A model generated the notes under the pieces. The model had not been told where the DNA came from. It worked only from the letters and a program-made list of their open reading frames with translations, and made no database searches. From positions 1-33,713 of the IMG/VR virus record IMGVR_UViG_3300045996_000919: a stretch of DNA of 33,713 bases. The stretch is one strand, 5' to 3'. The DNA comes from a virus. The position numbers were made by a program, and so were the translations under genes. Positions 23,518 to 31,496 of this stretch are shown in pieces. The first letter of the stretch is position 1. Every line of letters starts with the position of its first letter.

Positions 23518-24362
23518 TACGCAACGATATAATTAACGGTGTCTGCTAACATATTACCGGGGGTTGTTTCAGGAATAATAACTCCCGCAACAGTATCCCA
23601 TCTTAAAGCATTGTATCCAGTACCTGTGATATCAAAAATTGTAGTAGCACTTGCCAATGGTACGGTGTGCGCCCTTGCTTTGATTGTGTATATTTTAATA
23701 TCCTTTACTCCGGATACATCTTTAATAGCTTCCTGTAAGTCGGAAATAATAACAGATCCGTCAAATTCAAGATTTGCTAAATAATTTGTGATCGCTTCCT
23801 CTACGCTGCTTTGAATGGAAGAGGTGTACTGTCCATCATAATAAATATCCGCTACAAAGTATAGTTTATCACTTACTAAGTTTATTACGGTGTAACCCAT
23901 ATCAGCAGGGAGAATGTTATTTAAGTACCCTACCAAACTTGAATAAATAGCAGAAGCAATAGTGCTGCTTGTTCCGTTTACTTTAATCTTTACATTCTTA
24001 TTCAGGTCCGTTTTAACAGAGCATTTCTTTACAGCATGTAAAGTATCGTCAATAGTAGGATAGGTTAATTCATCATCAATTACCTGAAGGATTTGAGGAT
24101 TAGTAGATGAGTATTGGAAGTGGTTTAAAACTTTGTTCTTTATCCAAACTGGTGTAGCTGCAGAAGCCTTAGCGATCTTTTCGTCAATCTCAGCCGCTTG
24201 TTCATCCATTAACTGCTCGTGCAAGTTAATTTGAGTGGCTATAACGCCTTTCCAGAGCGTGTAATCAGCAGTTTGGGAAGGGCTGTTTAAATCTGTAAGT
24301 TCTGTATGGGTTGCTTGTTCTGCATCCATCAGGGCAACTATTGTATCTGTACTTCTAGCCAT
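23517..24362 (-). CDS. Baseplate J-like protein
   Basis: A 281-residue protein with a polar helical N-terminus, a middle LADMGYTVINLVSDKLYFV-like strand region, and an AVEEAITNYLANLEFDGSVIISDLQEAIKDVSGV-type segment that matches the wedge-forming part of baseplate J proteins (about 185-225). Ends NYIVA. It lies next to the gpI-like gene. It is shorter than many J proteins and lacks the clear N-terminal signature, so I rate the call as probable. Confidence 0.6.
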   Translation of the reverse strand: MARSTDTIVALMDAEQATHTELTDLNSPSQTADYTLWKGVIATQINLHEQLMDEQAAEIDEKIAKASAATPVWIKNKVLNHFQYSSTNPQILQVIDDELTYPTIDDTLHAVKKCSVKTDLNKNVKIKVNGTSSTIASAIYSSLVGYLNNILPADMGYTVINLVSDKLYFVADIYYDGQYTSSIQSSVEEAITNYLANLEFDGSVIISDLQEAIKDVSGVKDIKIYTIKARAHTVPLASATTIFDITGTGYNALRWDTVAGVIIPETTPGNMLADTVNYIVA

Positions 24363-24868
24363 TAAATATCAATTTCTGTTGTTATTTCAATATCATCACG
24401 AGTAACCGGCACATCCACCGTAGCGGTTTTGTATTGTGTTTGAGCATCGTAATCCATGCAGTTCTGACACAAATAAGATTGTCCGAAAATCAAAATACCA
24501 TCGTATTCTATCTCCATTTCTTCTCCGTTCCTTAAGAATCTTCCTATGTGGGTAGTTCCAACCGGTTCAAACCTGTGATATTTCTTAAATATTCTTTGCT
24601 TTAATTCTAGGCACTTTTCATAATCGGTCCCCGTGTAGTGATCGAATCCAGCCATTAACGTAACGAGCAAGTCATACATCTGGATCCCTGAGTTTCCCCC
24701 GATATTTTGAAAGTTGGAAGCTTCCATCCTAATGAATACTGCAGGCATGAGAAACCCATCTTCCTTTCGGTAGTTGCTAAATTGATCTCTCCATGCATCA
24801 ACGGTTTTTATCCCGTCAATGGTCTTGACTAAATCAACTGTTTCCCTATATACTATTAACTGACTCAT
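24362..24868 (-). CDS. Neck / tail-completion protein, 168 aa
   Basis: Sits between the Mu G-like protein and baseplate J, where Mu has gp37-type tail terminator or neck proteins. Pattern: LMPAVFIRMEASNFQNIGG, MYDLLVTLMAGFDHYTG, and IFGQSYLCQNCMDYD with a CxxC. The beta-alpha layout and length suit a tail-terminator fold (lambda gpU/T4 gp15 type), but I recognise no diagnostic motif. Confidence 0.5.
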   Translation of the reverse strand: MSQLIVYRETVDLVKTIDGIKTVDAWRDQFSNYRKEDGFLMPAVFIRMEASNFQNIGGNSGIQMYDLLVTLMAGFDHYTGTDYEKCLELKQRIFKKYHRFEPVGTTHIGRFLRNGEEMEIEYDGILIFGQSYLCQNCMDYDAQTQYKTATVDVPVTRDDIEITTEIDI

Positions 24869-25275
24869 CTTTGAGCGAACTGTATTCGCCTATCGAGTTT
24901 GAATAAAATTTTCTTGTTCAACTTCCTGCTGTTTCCTACAAATTGACGTTTAGGCATCCCTTTCAATCCTTCGTTGTGTCTGTTTGCATAAGCTAACGGA
25001 GAAATGATGAACACCGATAATTTGCCAGCTTTCCTTTTTAAGAGTGATCGCCTTAAAGCGCCAGACTTAACCAGGATAGCCCTGCCAGAATCCCGCTTTC
25101 TTTCTCTTTTTCTTCCTTTCCAATGCTCTACCCCGTTATCATCAAAGCCCTGCTTTGTAAAATTTCTGGTATAGAAATTAACCGCCTCAACGCCTGCTAT
25201 ATCAGAGAAGTTGTTGATCTCCTTTTCAGCCCTTTTTATAAAGTCCTCTATTTTCTTCGCCTCGTTAAATCTCAC
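24865..25275 (-). CDS. Virion morphogenesis protein (Mu gpG-like)
   Basis: Starts at GTG (25273-25275), overlapping the upstream stop as GTGA. The 136-residue protein has the family's motif set: IAGVEAVNFYTRNFTKQGF, WKGRKRERKR, ILVKSGALRRSLL, and SPLAYANRHNEGLKGMPKRQF. The pattern 'L-x-x-S-G-x-L-R-R-S' then 'Y-A-x-x-H-x-x-G' is typical of phage virion morphogenesis proteins such as Mu gpG. It acts in head assembly or head-tail joining. Confidence 0.8.
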   Translation of the reverse strand: MRFNEAKKIEDFIKRAEKEINNFSDIAGVEAVNFYTRNFTKQGFDDNGVEHWKGRKRERKRDSGRAILVKSGALRRSLLKRKAGKLSVFIISPLAYANRHNEGLKGMPKRQFVGNSRKLNKKILFKLDRRIQFAQR

Positions 25276-26081
25276 GGTATCGGTAAATTGAAGTTGTTTC
25301 TTGCAAGCATTTTATCCTTCGGTTCTACTTTAAAATATGGGTGCTTAGGACTAAATACTATCCTGTCTTTACCTGGATTCATCATAAAAATGTCCGGTAC
25401 GTCTTTAGGCTGTTTGAATCCCTTCAGATTTGTTTTTTCTACCCCATCATCTCCTTGTAAAACCGTACACCTACAATTCCATCCATTGGGAGGCATATAG
25501 TTATTCCAAAACTTATCGTCTACTGGCCTTGAAATGTTATTAAGCGCTGCATGAGTGGGCCTCACCCTTCCATCTCCAACCGTGTGATAAGTAAGCATAG
25601 GATATAACTCGCTATTCTTTTCAAATTCCATCCATTGAGAAGCGGATCTGCTTTGTGCAATAGCCGAATTATACTCAGCCTGTAAATACTCTTCGTTATA
25701 CCGTACTAAAACATCTTTGGCTTTCTTTTTAAAGTCTGAAAAGCTTCGGATTTCATTCTTTTCTCGGTAAACTAAAAGATCAACCACTTCCCTAACTTCC
25801 TGATAGGTCTTAGCGCCACTAAACACATAAACGTTTCTTCGTAAATCAAAGAGCATTTTATAATCTGCGGATCCGAATTGAACTTCATTTATGTCCTTTC
25901 CAAATCCTAAAGACACACCTTCCGAGAGCTTACGGGCTATCAGTTGGTATGTATTAAAGTCAAGTTTTTGCGTTGTTATAACCCCTGCCGCAATCCCTTG
26001 TATTAATCTTTCATAATCCTCTTCAGTAAAAACATTCAGAGGTTCCTTATACTTATTTTCAACATCACAATACCCACACAT
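25272..26081 (-). CDS. Mu F-like head morphogenesis protein
   Basis: A 269-residue protein with the SPP1 gp7/Mu F-type core at about 160-215: TVGDGRVRPTHAALNN, then PVDDKFWNNYMPPNGWNCRCTV. The 'V-R-x-x-H ... W-x-x-x-x-P-P-N-G-W-N-C-R-C' pattern is diagnostic. It is a minor head protein that binds the portal in this family. N-terminal MCGYC could bind metal with the CRC residues or be chance. It overlaps the portal gene by one base and the Mu G-like gene by four. Confidence 0.88.
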   Translation of the reverse strand: MCGYCDVENKYKEPLNVFTEEDYERLIQGIAAGVITTQKLDFNTYQLIARKLSEGVSLGFGKDINEVQFGSADYKMLFDLRRNVYVFSGAKTYQEVREVVDLLVYREKNEIRSFSDFKKKAKDVLVRYNEEYLQAEYNSAIAQSRSASQWMEFEKNSELYPMLTYHTVGDGRVRPTHAALNNISRPVDDKFWNNYMPPNGWNCRCTVLQGDDGVEKTNLKGFKQPKDVPDIFMMNPGKDRIVFSPKHPYFKVEPKDKMLARNNFNLPIP

Positions 26082-27274
26082 TATTTATAGTATAATTCGA
26101 GTGCGTTCTTCACCTGTTCAATTCCTTCTTTTTGCTGCTCAACAACCGGTATAACTTCCGATCCATACCTTTCTAAGATGTATTCAGGAGACATTGTAAA
26201 CTTTCCGGTCTTAATCAATTCAATATCGATTTTACTGTGATCGAGGATAGTTAACTTATCAGCCTCTTCAGCTACTATCCGGTCATTCTCATCAAGTAGG
26301 CCGTGTTTAGCAAGGAAAGGGATAAGCTGGTAGTTATTCACTCCTTCTATAAAGTATTCGTCTGATTCTCCGACTGCATTTAATACTCGCTCCTGCACCT
26401 CAGCAGATCCCACATAAGATTTTTCGTCAATAGTTCCGGTTTGGTTAAGGATGAGTTTAGCGATCTCGGAGTTTACCCGATTAATCATTGCATCAAAGAC
26501 GTTGTAAGCGTCCTGTTTAGCTGATTCCAAAAACTCCACGATATCTTCAGTGTCAAAAACCGCCCAAGGTGAAACACCCCAATCATTCATCATGCTTTCA
26601 GCGTTCTTTCTGGTTCTCTCGTCCCTTACATTAGTTTTTACATATCTGAAAGGTGTTCCGAATTTGTCCTGGTATTCTGCCCATGCTCCAAAAGCTGAAG
26701 TCTTCCAAATAATTAGAGGAGCCGCTTTAAGCAGTAATCCTAAATCCTTTGGTTTTCCTACACCTATTAACCAATCTTCGTAACCATCGGATAAATAACT
26801 TTGTCCTTCGGTATCTCCCCACGACTTTACTACTATGGCTTTTTCAGGCTTTACAAACTGACGAGGGACCAATTCAACGCCTTTAAACTCGTCTCTTACA
26901 AGCTCATCGAACTGAATTAACGAATGTCCCCAATAAATTGAATCTAAAGCCAGATCGAGAAAATCCCTAAACCATTTCTTCCGGATGATTTTTGTTTTTT
27001 CTTCATTTACCTTCCCATCCAAACTGACTACGTTGAACTTCTTGGATAGTGTTAAATTCTTTCTTTGTTGAATTACTGCAGACAAATGATTGTCATTAAC
27101 AGTATTGATATAAATTTGATATAGTGTGTATCGCTGAGGGTTTAGATAGTTCTCAGCAGCTACAACTGCGCTTTTATAATTGCTTAAATCATTCCTTTGC
27201 CTGTATATTTGAACGGGCATTGGGACGTACTTAATAATCTCCTCCGGTTTATTTGTCTTTTGTTTCTTTGCCAT
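26081..27274 (-). CDS. Portal protein (DUF935, Mu gp29-like)
   Basis: I chose the ATG at 27274 (397 aa), which overlaps the preceding stop. A TTG two codons upstream is not needed. Features of DUF935: HLSAVIQQRKNLTLSKKF (65-82), DLALDSIYWGHSLIQFDEL, VPRQFVKPEKAIVV, a FGTPFRYVKTNVRDERTRKN segment with AWAVFDTEDIVEFL-like middle, and INRVNSEIAKLILNQTGTI. The dodecameric portal is the DNA gate and head-tail joint. It lies between the gp36-like connector and the F protein, as in Mu-like heads. Confidence 0.85.
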   Translation of the reverse strand: MAKKQKTNKPEEIIKYVPMPVQIYRQRNDLSNYKSAVVAAENYLNPQRYTLYQIYINTVNDNHLSAVIQQRKNLTLSKKFNVVSLDGKVNEEKTKIIRKKWFRDFLDLALDSIYWGHSLIQFDELVRDEFKGVELVPRQFVKPEKAIVVKSWGDTEGQSYLSDGYEDWLIGVGKPKDLGLLLKAAPLIIWKTSAFGAWAEYQDKFGTPFRYVKTNVRDERTRKNAESMMNDWGVSPWAVFDTEDIVEFLESAKQDAYNVFDAMINRVNSEIAKLILNQTGTIDEKSYVGSAEVQERVLNAVGESDEYFIEGVNNYQLIPFLAKHGLLDENDRIVAEEADKLTILDHSKIDIELIKTGKFTMSPEYILERYGSEVIPVVEQQKEGIEQVKNALELYYK

Positions 27275-28251
27275 TACCAAAGTTGATTGTCTTGAGATTT
27301 ACGGGAATTACCATATGAAATAGATAGTCCCTGAATTGGTAATATCTCAGGAAGACTAGCATTGTCCTTTCCGGATGCTACTCTTTTTAGCCAGCCAATA
27401 GCGCCTCCAAGTTCTTGAGGGCTGTTACCATTGTAAGCTTCTTTTATAAGATCCGACACATTACGAGCCGGTATTGATCTTTCAAAATGATACCTGGTTA
27501 TATCCAGTAAGTACCGAACGATTAATGGATTTCTGTTATCTCCTTTAGTCCAATAAGGACGAGTTGCCGAAGCTGTGAAATAAGTTGCGTTAGTAGGGAG
27601 GTTGCCGGTTGAGTTTAAGATGCATGTGTACATCACATCTTCATAAACCACTTTTACACCTACTGTATAAGCTACTTCAGGATGGAAAAATATATCCGGA
27701 TTCTTACCCGTTATAGAATAGCTTGTGCCTGATCCCCAAATTCCCGAATCTGAATCAGGTGTAATATTAGTATTGGCTATTACACAGGTATAAGTTTTGT
27801 CTAAATACCAAACCTGATCTCCTACGGCATAATCAGTTTCATTGTCCCATTCATCAACCGGAAGAGTAACGTAATAAAGACTAAGGTTATCTGTAATGTA
27901 AATCCAGTAGGTAACATTAGTTGGTACAAACCCTTGAGAGGTTAGGATGCATTGATAAATCTTATCATCATAAACTACTCGGTTTCCAACAGAATAAGAA
28001 GTTGCTTCGCTCCAATCATCTTCTGTGTATTCAACAAGCTTCTTTCCTTTATATACAAGGGTGGTATCAAATACTGTAGTATTAGTAAATATTTGGTCAA
28101 TGATGTAGCGCTGTGAAAGCTTGCTAATCATTTCTTCCTGACCCACTTGTTCAGCGTTCAGCCATTCAGCATAATTATCTTCGATCAACTCTCTTAATGC
28201 ATCAGAAAGTGTGACTCTTAGATAATCTTTATCCCTTAATAGCCTTGCCAT
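27274..28251 (-). CDS. gp36/DUF1320-like connector with three inserted carbohydrate-binding-like modules
   Basis: A 325-residue protein. Residues 1-60 (MARLLRDKDYLRVTLSDALR ... ISKLSQRYIIDQIF) and 240-300 (NPLIVRYLLDITRYHFERS, NVSDLIKEAYN ... AIGWLKRV) together match the small Mu gp36-like (DUF1320) connector that normally is about 140 aa. In between, at about 80-116, 135-172 and 190-225, are three modules of W(x5)YxxGxxVxYxxxxY type (WSEATSYSVGNRVVYDDKIY; WDNETDYAVGDQVWYLDKTY; the third lacks the first Trp). It lies between terminase and portal, and has its own upstream candidate promoter. Confidence 0.7.
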   Translation of the reverse strand: MARLLRDKDYLRVTLSDALRELIEDNYAEWLNAEQVGQEEMISKLSQRYIIDQIFTNTTVFDTTLVYKGKKLVEYTEDDWSEATSYSVGNRVVYDDKIYQCILTSQGFVPTNVTYWIYITDNLSLYYVTLPVDEWDNETDYAVGDQVWYLDKTYTCVIANTNITPDSDSGIWGSGTSYSITGKNPDIFFHPEVAYTVGVKVVYEDVMYTCILNSTGNLPTNATYFTASATRPYWTKGDNRNPLIVRYLLDITRYHFERSIPARNVSDLIKEAYNGNSPQELGGAIGWLKRVASGKDNASLPEILPIQGLSISYGNSRKSQDNQLW

Positions 28252-28257
28252 AAGGAG

Positions 28258-28300
28258 GCAAGTTCACAAGAAGTTAGAGTTAAATTTTAGAATTAAATAT
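28258..28300 (-). promoter_or_regulatory. Candidate late promoter, copy 2 (upstream of connector-portal operon)
   Basis: On the minus strand, ATATTTAATTCT (28300-28289) is followed after 23 bp by GAACTTGC (28265-28258), a weaker match to the -7 consensus than copies 1 and 3. It occupies the 52-bp gap between the terminase stop and the connector start. If this -7 is used, the leader before the ATG would be very short. Confidence 0.5.
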
Positions 28301-28303
28301 GTT

Positions 28304-29710
28304 CTAAAGGCGTTTGCTACTTGACTGTTGGTTGTGTCCGAATTGTCGCTTGTATGAATCAGAATCACCATGCTGGAATTTATGGTACTCGGACTGAAAA
28401 GCTGAACACATTAAATAATCTGTGAGATCAGTAATATGTCCAAACTTCTGGTAAGATATTCCGGTTCGTTCGTCTCGATCAAGTTTCTTGTCCTTTCTTC
28501 CGTCCGAAGCTTCTTTGGTTTGTTCAAAATCCATAATTGCCTCATGTAAATCTTTGTGTATACTAAAGTGTATTCCCTCGTATCTCGATTCCAGTACCCT
28601 ATTAAAGAACTGGCCTCTCATAACTACTGAAGGATTTGATGAAGAAACTCTAAGTAGTGGATTGAACTGCGAAAGTTCGTTTTCTATAATCCTAAAAAAA
28701 TTGTGTCCCTTTTCAAGTTTAACATCTTCCTTTTTACTTGTAGCGTCACCATAAATAAACAACCCTGCTTTGTGATGAATGTACTTTAAGGCAAATTCCC
28801 TACAAACTGATTTAATAGTATTGTTTGGTGTACGGCCTAGTATAAGATCGATCATATGGACCGTTTTTCCGACTATCTGAAACACGCCACATGGCAAATA
28901 AGGATGTACGTTCTCATCCCAGCTAATATGCAAGGCTAGGTTAGGGTTATAAAGATGTGTTCCGGTGTGTTTTTTACTGTCGAACTTCTTATAAAACTCG
29001 CCTCCTGTTTTCGGCACAGCGTCCCAATCGCCAAACAATAAACGGGCCTTATCGTATTCGTTCATCTTAGAAAGTGATTCCTTGTACAGCTTCAAAAACC
29101 CCTCATCAGGATTATCTTCTACCGTTGCTCTGATATACTTTTGATAAGGCTTTAGCTTAATGTACTCTCCACCTGGTTCTTTGATGTACTTTTTCTTTAT
29201 CCAGTTTATATTCGGGTTACAGGTTAAAAGGATTTTAGGGACTAGTCCGTAATCCGATAGCATCCAGCGAATACGGGAATTAATAATATCGAAAGCCTTT
29301 TCTGTAATCTCGCCAGCCTCGTCAATAAAAGCGTCTGTAAATTCGGTTGATCCTAAACTTTCAAAATTGGGATCCGAAGGCTCTTGCTTTAGTTCTTTAA
29401 ATACGGTACGTGACCCATTCGCCCAATTAATAACCATGTCCTGAGCATTAAACTTAAAATCTATTCCGGAACGATAGCCCATTAATTGAGCTACTTTAAG
29501 ATAAGTGATAAGGGTTGATTCCTTTATTGACTTAAGTTCCTTTCTTCCAATAAAACCTCGGGATCCGGCATAAGTTACCCGTTGCCTTATGTGCCAAAGA
29601 CAACCTAAATAAGACTTCCCGCCCCCTGCAGCTCCTCCGTATAATATTTCAGTAGTGGTAGTATCGGTTAGGTAATGCCAGGCAAGACTTTGCTTCTTAC
29701 TCAGCTTCAT
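28304..29710 (-). CDS. Terminase large subunit
   Basis: A 468-residue packaging ATPase/nuclease. Walker A GGAAGGGKSY is at 25-34, and Walker B with catalytic Glu is at 125-133 (TDAFIDEAGEI). The nuclease half has acidic residues in LHISWDENVHPYLPCGVFQIVG, GLFIYGDATSKKEDV, and HITDLTDYLMC near the C-terminus. It overlaps the small-subunit gene by 14 bp. It cuts and pumps DNA through the portal. Family-level packaging type (cos versus headful) cannot be fixed from the sequence. Confidence 0.93.
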   Translation of the reverse strand: MKLSKKQSLAWHYLTDTTTTEILYGGAAGGGKSYLGCLWHIRQRVTYAGSRGFIGRKELKSIKESTLITYLKVAQLMGYRSGIDFKFNAQDMVINWANGSRTVFKELKQEPSDPNFESLGSTEFTDAFIDEAGEITEKAFDIINSRIRWMLSDYGLVPKILLTCNPNINWIKKKYIKEPGGEYIKLKPYQKYIRATVEDNPDEGFLKLYKESLSKMNEYDKARLLFGDWDAVPKTGGEFYKKFDSKKHTGTHLYNPNLALHISWDENVHPYLPCGVFQIVGKTVHMIDLILGRTPNNTIKSVCREFALKYIHHKAGLFIYGDATSKKEDVKLEKGHNFFRIIENELSQFNPLLRVSSSNPSVVMRGQFFNRVLESRYEGIHFSIHKDLHEAIMDFEQTKEASDGRKDKKLDRDERTGISYQKFGHITDLTDYLMCSAFQSEYHKFQHGDSDSYKRQFGHNQQSSSKRL

Positions 29711-29987
29711 TAAAAGGTAAGATTTGAATTACTGGAGCTTGGATTTTCTCTCCATCCGTTTTAACGTCTAATTGCTTAGGCATGAAGTAAGGAGCCAGTT
29801 TTGAAAAACAGAGAATGTAATTGAATGGGGACTTAGCCCTTATTTTATCGAGAGCGTCTTTAACATTGGAGATTTCACCCTCCATGATGTCCTTGAAAAT
29901 TTCACGTGCTTCTTTGGTGACTTTGTTGGGAGTGCCCTTCTTCTTTCCTCCGGTCTTTTGGCCTCCGCTTCTTCCTTGAGTTGCCAT
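29697..29987 (-). CDS. Terminase small subunit-like protein
   Basis: A 96-residue basic protein upstream of the large subunit. The N-terminus is Gly/Lys-rich (GRSGGQKTGGKKKGTPNKVT), followed by a helix TKEAREIFKDIMEGEISN and a KLAPYFMPKQLD segment. This pattern is frequent in small terminase-like proteins of Bacteroidota phages. It would recognise the packaging site. It is the first gene of the leftward late region and has a candidate late promoter just upstream. Confidence 0.75.
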   Translation of the reverse strand: MATQGRSGGQKTGGKKKGTPNKVTKEAREIFKDIMEGEISNVKDALDKIRAKSPFNYILCFSKLAPYFMPKQLDVKTDGEKIQAPVIQILPFNEAE

Positions 29988-30009
29988 ATCTATAAAAATC
30001 TATTATAGA

Positions 30010-30052
30010 CAAAGGTCAGGAAGAGGAAGGAAGAGGTTTAAGAATTAAATAT
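30010..30052 (-). promoter_or_regulatory. Candidate late promoter, copy 3 (upstream of terminase)
   Basis: On the minus strand, ATATTTAATTCT (30052-30041) is followed after 23 bp by GACCTTTG (30017-30010), five of six matches to the -7 box TAnnTTTG, then 22 bp to the terminase small-subunit ATG. It lies in the 92-bp gap between terminase and integrase genes. Same 12-mer and spacing as copies 1 and 2. Confidence 0.6.
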
Positions 30053-30079
30053 GTTTGAAATTATACAAAATGTATTATA

Positions 30080-31264
30080 CTAATTGAAGAAAGGATGTTC
30101 TGAGGCTTTCAGAGCGTTTTGTAGTTTGTCAATCCTGAGATACTTTTCAAGTACAGTAATGCTTTTCCAGCCTCCCATTAACTGTAGGGACTTCAAATCT
30201 ACATTACCATGCTTTACCATGCTTAAATAGTAATTGGTAGCCATTGATCTTCTGGCTGTGTGAGTAGTGATAAAGTTGTACTTCTTAGCAGTTATCTTTT
30301 TAACCTTGCCCTTTTCTATTTTAGTAATCGTTACCAAGCTTTCGATACCGGCCTCCTTTCCGATTTCCTTTAACTTCCAATTACTCTCTTGATTTGTGGT
30401 AGGGGGTAGCTTGTACTTATACTTTTCCAATATCTCAACGGATCTTTTAAATAGCGGAATTGTGGCGCTGTTCTTTGTTTTCTCATGGACCACTGTTGCA
30501 AAGTAAGTATTGTCTTTTTTACTGATATCTCTTTTCTCTAGGTTGATTGAGTCCCCAAACCTTAAGAATAAGTTATAGCTTAAGAAAAACCGATTACGTT
30601 CTGCCTCGAGATGTTCGGGGAGTTCTGCATCCATGATAAGATTAATTTCTCTTTCTGTTAAGGCGATAGCGTCCGACTCCTGATAAGAGGCTGTGAAGTT
30701 TACGTACTGATTGTTTGAATGGTACTTACTTCCTTTCTTCATTATAACCTTTAGAACCTTTATGGCTTTGGCTATCGTGTTCTCTCCGTACTTGGTCCTT
30801 AAGAAAATTACATAATCATCGTAAAACTTTTCGTTAATGTCCTTCCAGTTTAGTTTAGGATCAAAGTCACTCAAGTATTTAGTGTATGTGAAGTAACTCT
30901 TAATTGTATTGGGCGAGAAGGATTGGCCTTTATTCAAAACCTTTCCGGACTTTATATCTTGACAGTACTGATTGATGAATCCAAACAAACTCAATTCACC
31001 TTTATCTTCCCGTAATTCACTAACTGTTATATTTCTTTTGCTTAACCAGGTAGATTCAAGTTCCGATATTTTAATGTTCAACTCCGCATTAATCCGGTCA
31101 GCGTTCGGCCTTCCCTTTTTTACTTTCCCCTTGTCCCAATCTTCCTTCCTGACATAATACTCAGTAGGTATAAGATCCTTCTTCCCATGATTATAAATGT
31201 ATATCTTTACCTGCCTTGTGCCGTCTGTCTTTTCATGGTGTCCGAGTATAGGCTTAATAATCAT
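30080..31264 (-). CDS. int: Tyrosine integrase
   Basis: A 394-residue site-specific recombinase. The N-terminal arm-binding part (TRQVKIYIYNHGKKDLIPTE ... VRKEDWDKGKVKK) is typical of Bacteroidota integrases; a SAM-like core-binding domain spans about 92-185; catalytic residues are R235 in LFLRFGDSI, K262 in HEKTKNS, H335 and R338 in THTARRS, W366 in place of the usual His, and nucleophile Y375 in LEKYLRI. Trp at the penultimate position is tolerated in this family. It would catalyse attP x attB recombination. The 246 bp upstream contain direct repeats suited to arm sites. Confidence 0.93.
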   Translation of the reverse strand: MIIKPILGHHEKTDGTRQVKIYIYNHGKKDLIPTEYYVRKEDWDKGKVKKGRPNADRINAELNIKISELESTWLSKRNITVSELREDKGELSLFGFINQYCQDIKSGKVLNKGQSFSPNTIKSYFTYTKYLSDFDPKLNWKDINEKFYDDYVIFLRTKYGENTIAKAIKVLKVIMKKGSKYHSNNQYVNFTASYQESDAIALTEREINLIMDAELPEHLEAERNRFFLSYNLFLRFGDSINLEKRDISKKDNTYFATVVHEKTKNSATIPLFKRSVEILEKYKYKLPPTTNQESNWKLKEIGKEAGIESLVTITKIEKGKVKKITAKKYNFITTHTARRSMATNYYLSMVKHGNVDLKSLQLMGGWKSITVLEKYLRIDKLQNALKASEHPFFN

Positions 31265-31287
31265 TGTAGAAATATTGTAGAAAAAAT
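31262..31287 (+). repeat. Left pair of TTGTAGAAA repeats (candidate integrase arm sites)
   Basis: ATTGTAGAAAT begins at 31263 and TATTGTAGAAAAAAT follows at 31273-31287, an 11-bp offset. The second copy is identical over 15 bp to the one at 31482-31496. Position at the integrase start and spacing fit arm-type binding sites that could also autoregulate the gene. This is inference from repeat structure. Confidence 0.5.
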
Positions 31288-31404
31288 ACTAATAAACGGT
31301 GCTAAAAATTGGGCAACAATAATAAACAGAAAATCCTTCAAACCCTAATAAAATCAACGGTTAAGGGTGTAAATTGTTGAAGCACACAGTAGAGAAAGTT
31401 TTTC

Positions 31405-31427
31405 AAAAAATAGCCCCGTACGGGCTA
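31405..31427 (-). terminator. Leftward intrinsic terminator before integrase
   Basis: On the minus strand TAGCCC, a five-base loop and GGGCTA form a 6-bp stem (31427-31411), followed by TTTTTTG (to 31405). It would stop leftward transcripts, for example from the repressor-lipoprotein unit, before they enter the integrase gene. Confidence 0.6.
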
Positions 31428-31441
31428 CAAAAAGAACTCAG

Positions 31442-31475
31442 AACCACTTGTAAATCAGGTGGTTTTTTGTTTTTG
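31442..31475 (+). terminator. Rightward intrinsic terminator without an upstream gene
   Basis: AACCACTTG (31442-31450), loop TAAAT, CAGGTGGTT (31456-31464) forms a 9-bp stem with one G-U pair, followed by TTTTTTGTTTTTG. No plus-strand gene lies between the integrase start and this hairpin, so it has nothing obvious to terminate. It may be the part of attP that matches the end of a host gene. Confidence 0.65.
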
Positions 31476-31481
31476 TGGAAC

Positions 31482-31496
31482 TATTGTAGAAAAAAT
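31482..31496 (+). repeat. Right copy of TATTGTAGAAAAAAT repeat
   Basis: Exact 15-bp match to 31273-31287 in the same orientation, 194 bp apart. The two copies bracket both terminators and any attP core. Confidence 0.55.

Noticed and set aside
31400-31480. A complete tRNA gene at the presumed attachment site
   Set aside because: No cloverleaf or T-loop sequence is visible; only two terminator-like hairpins are present.
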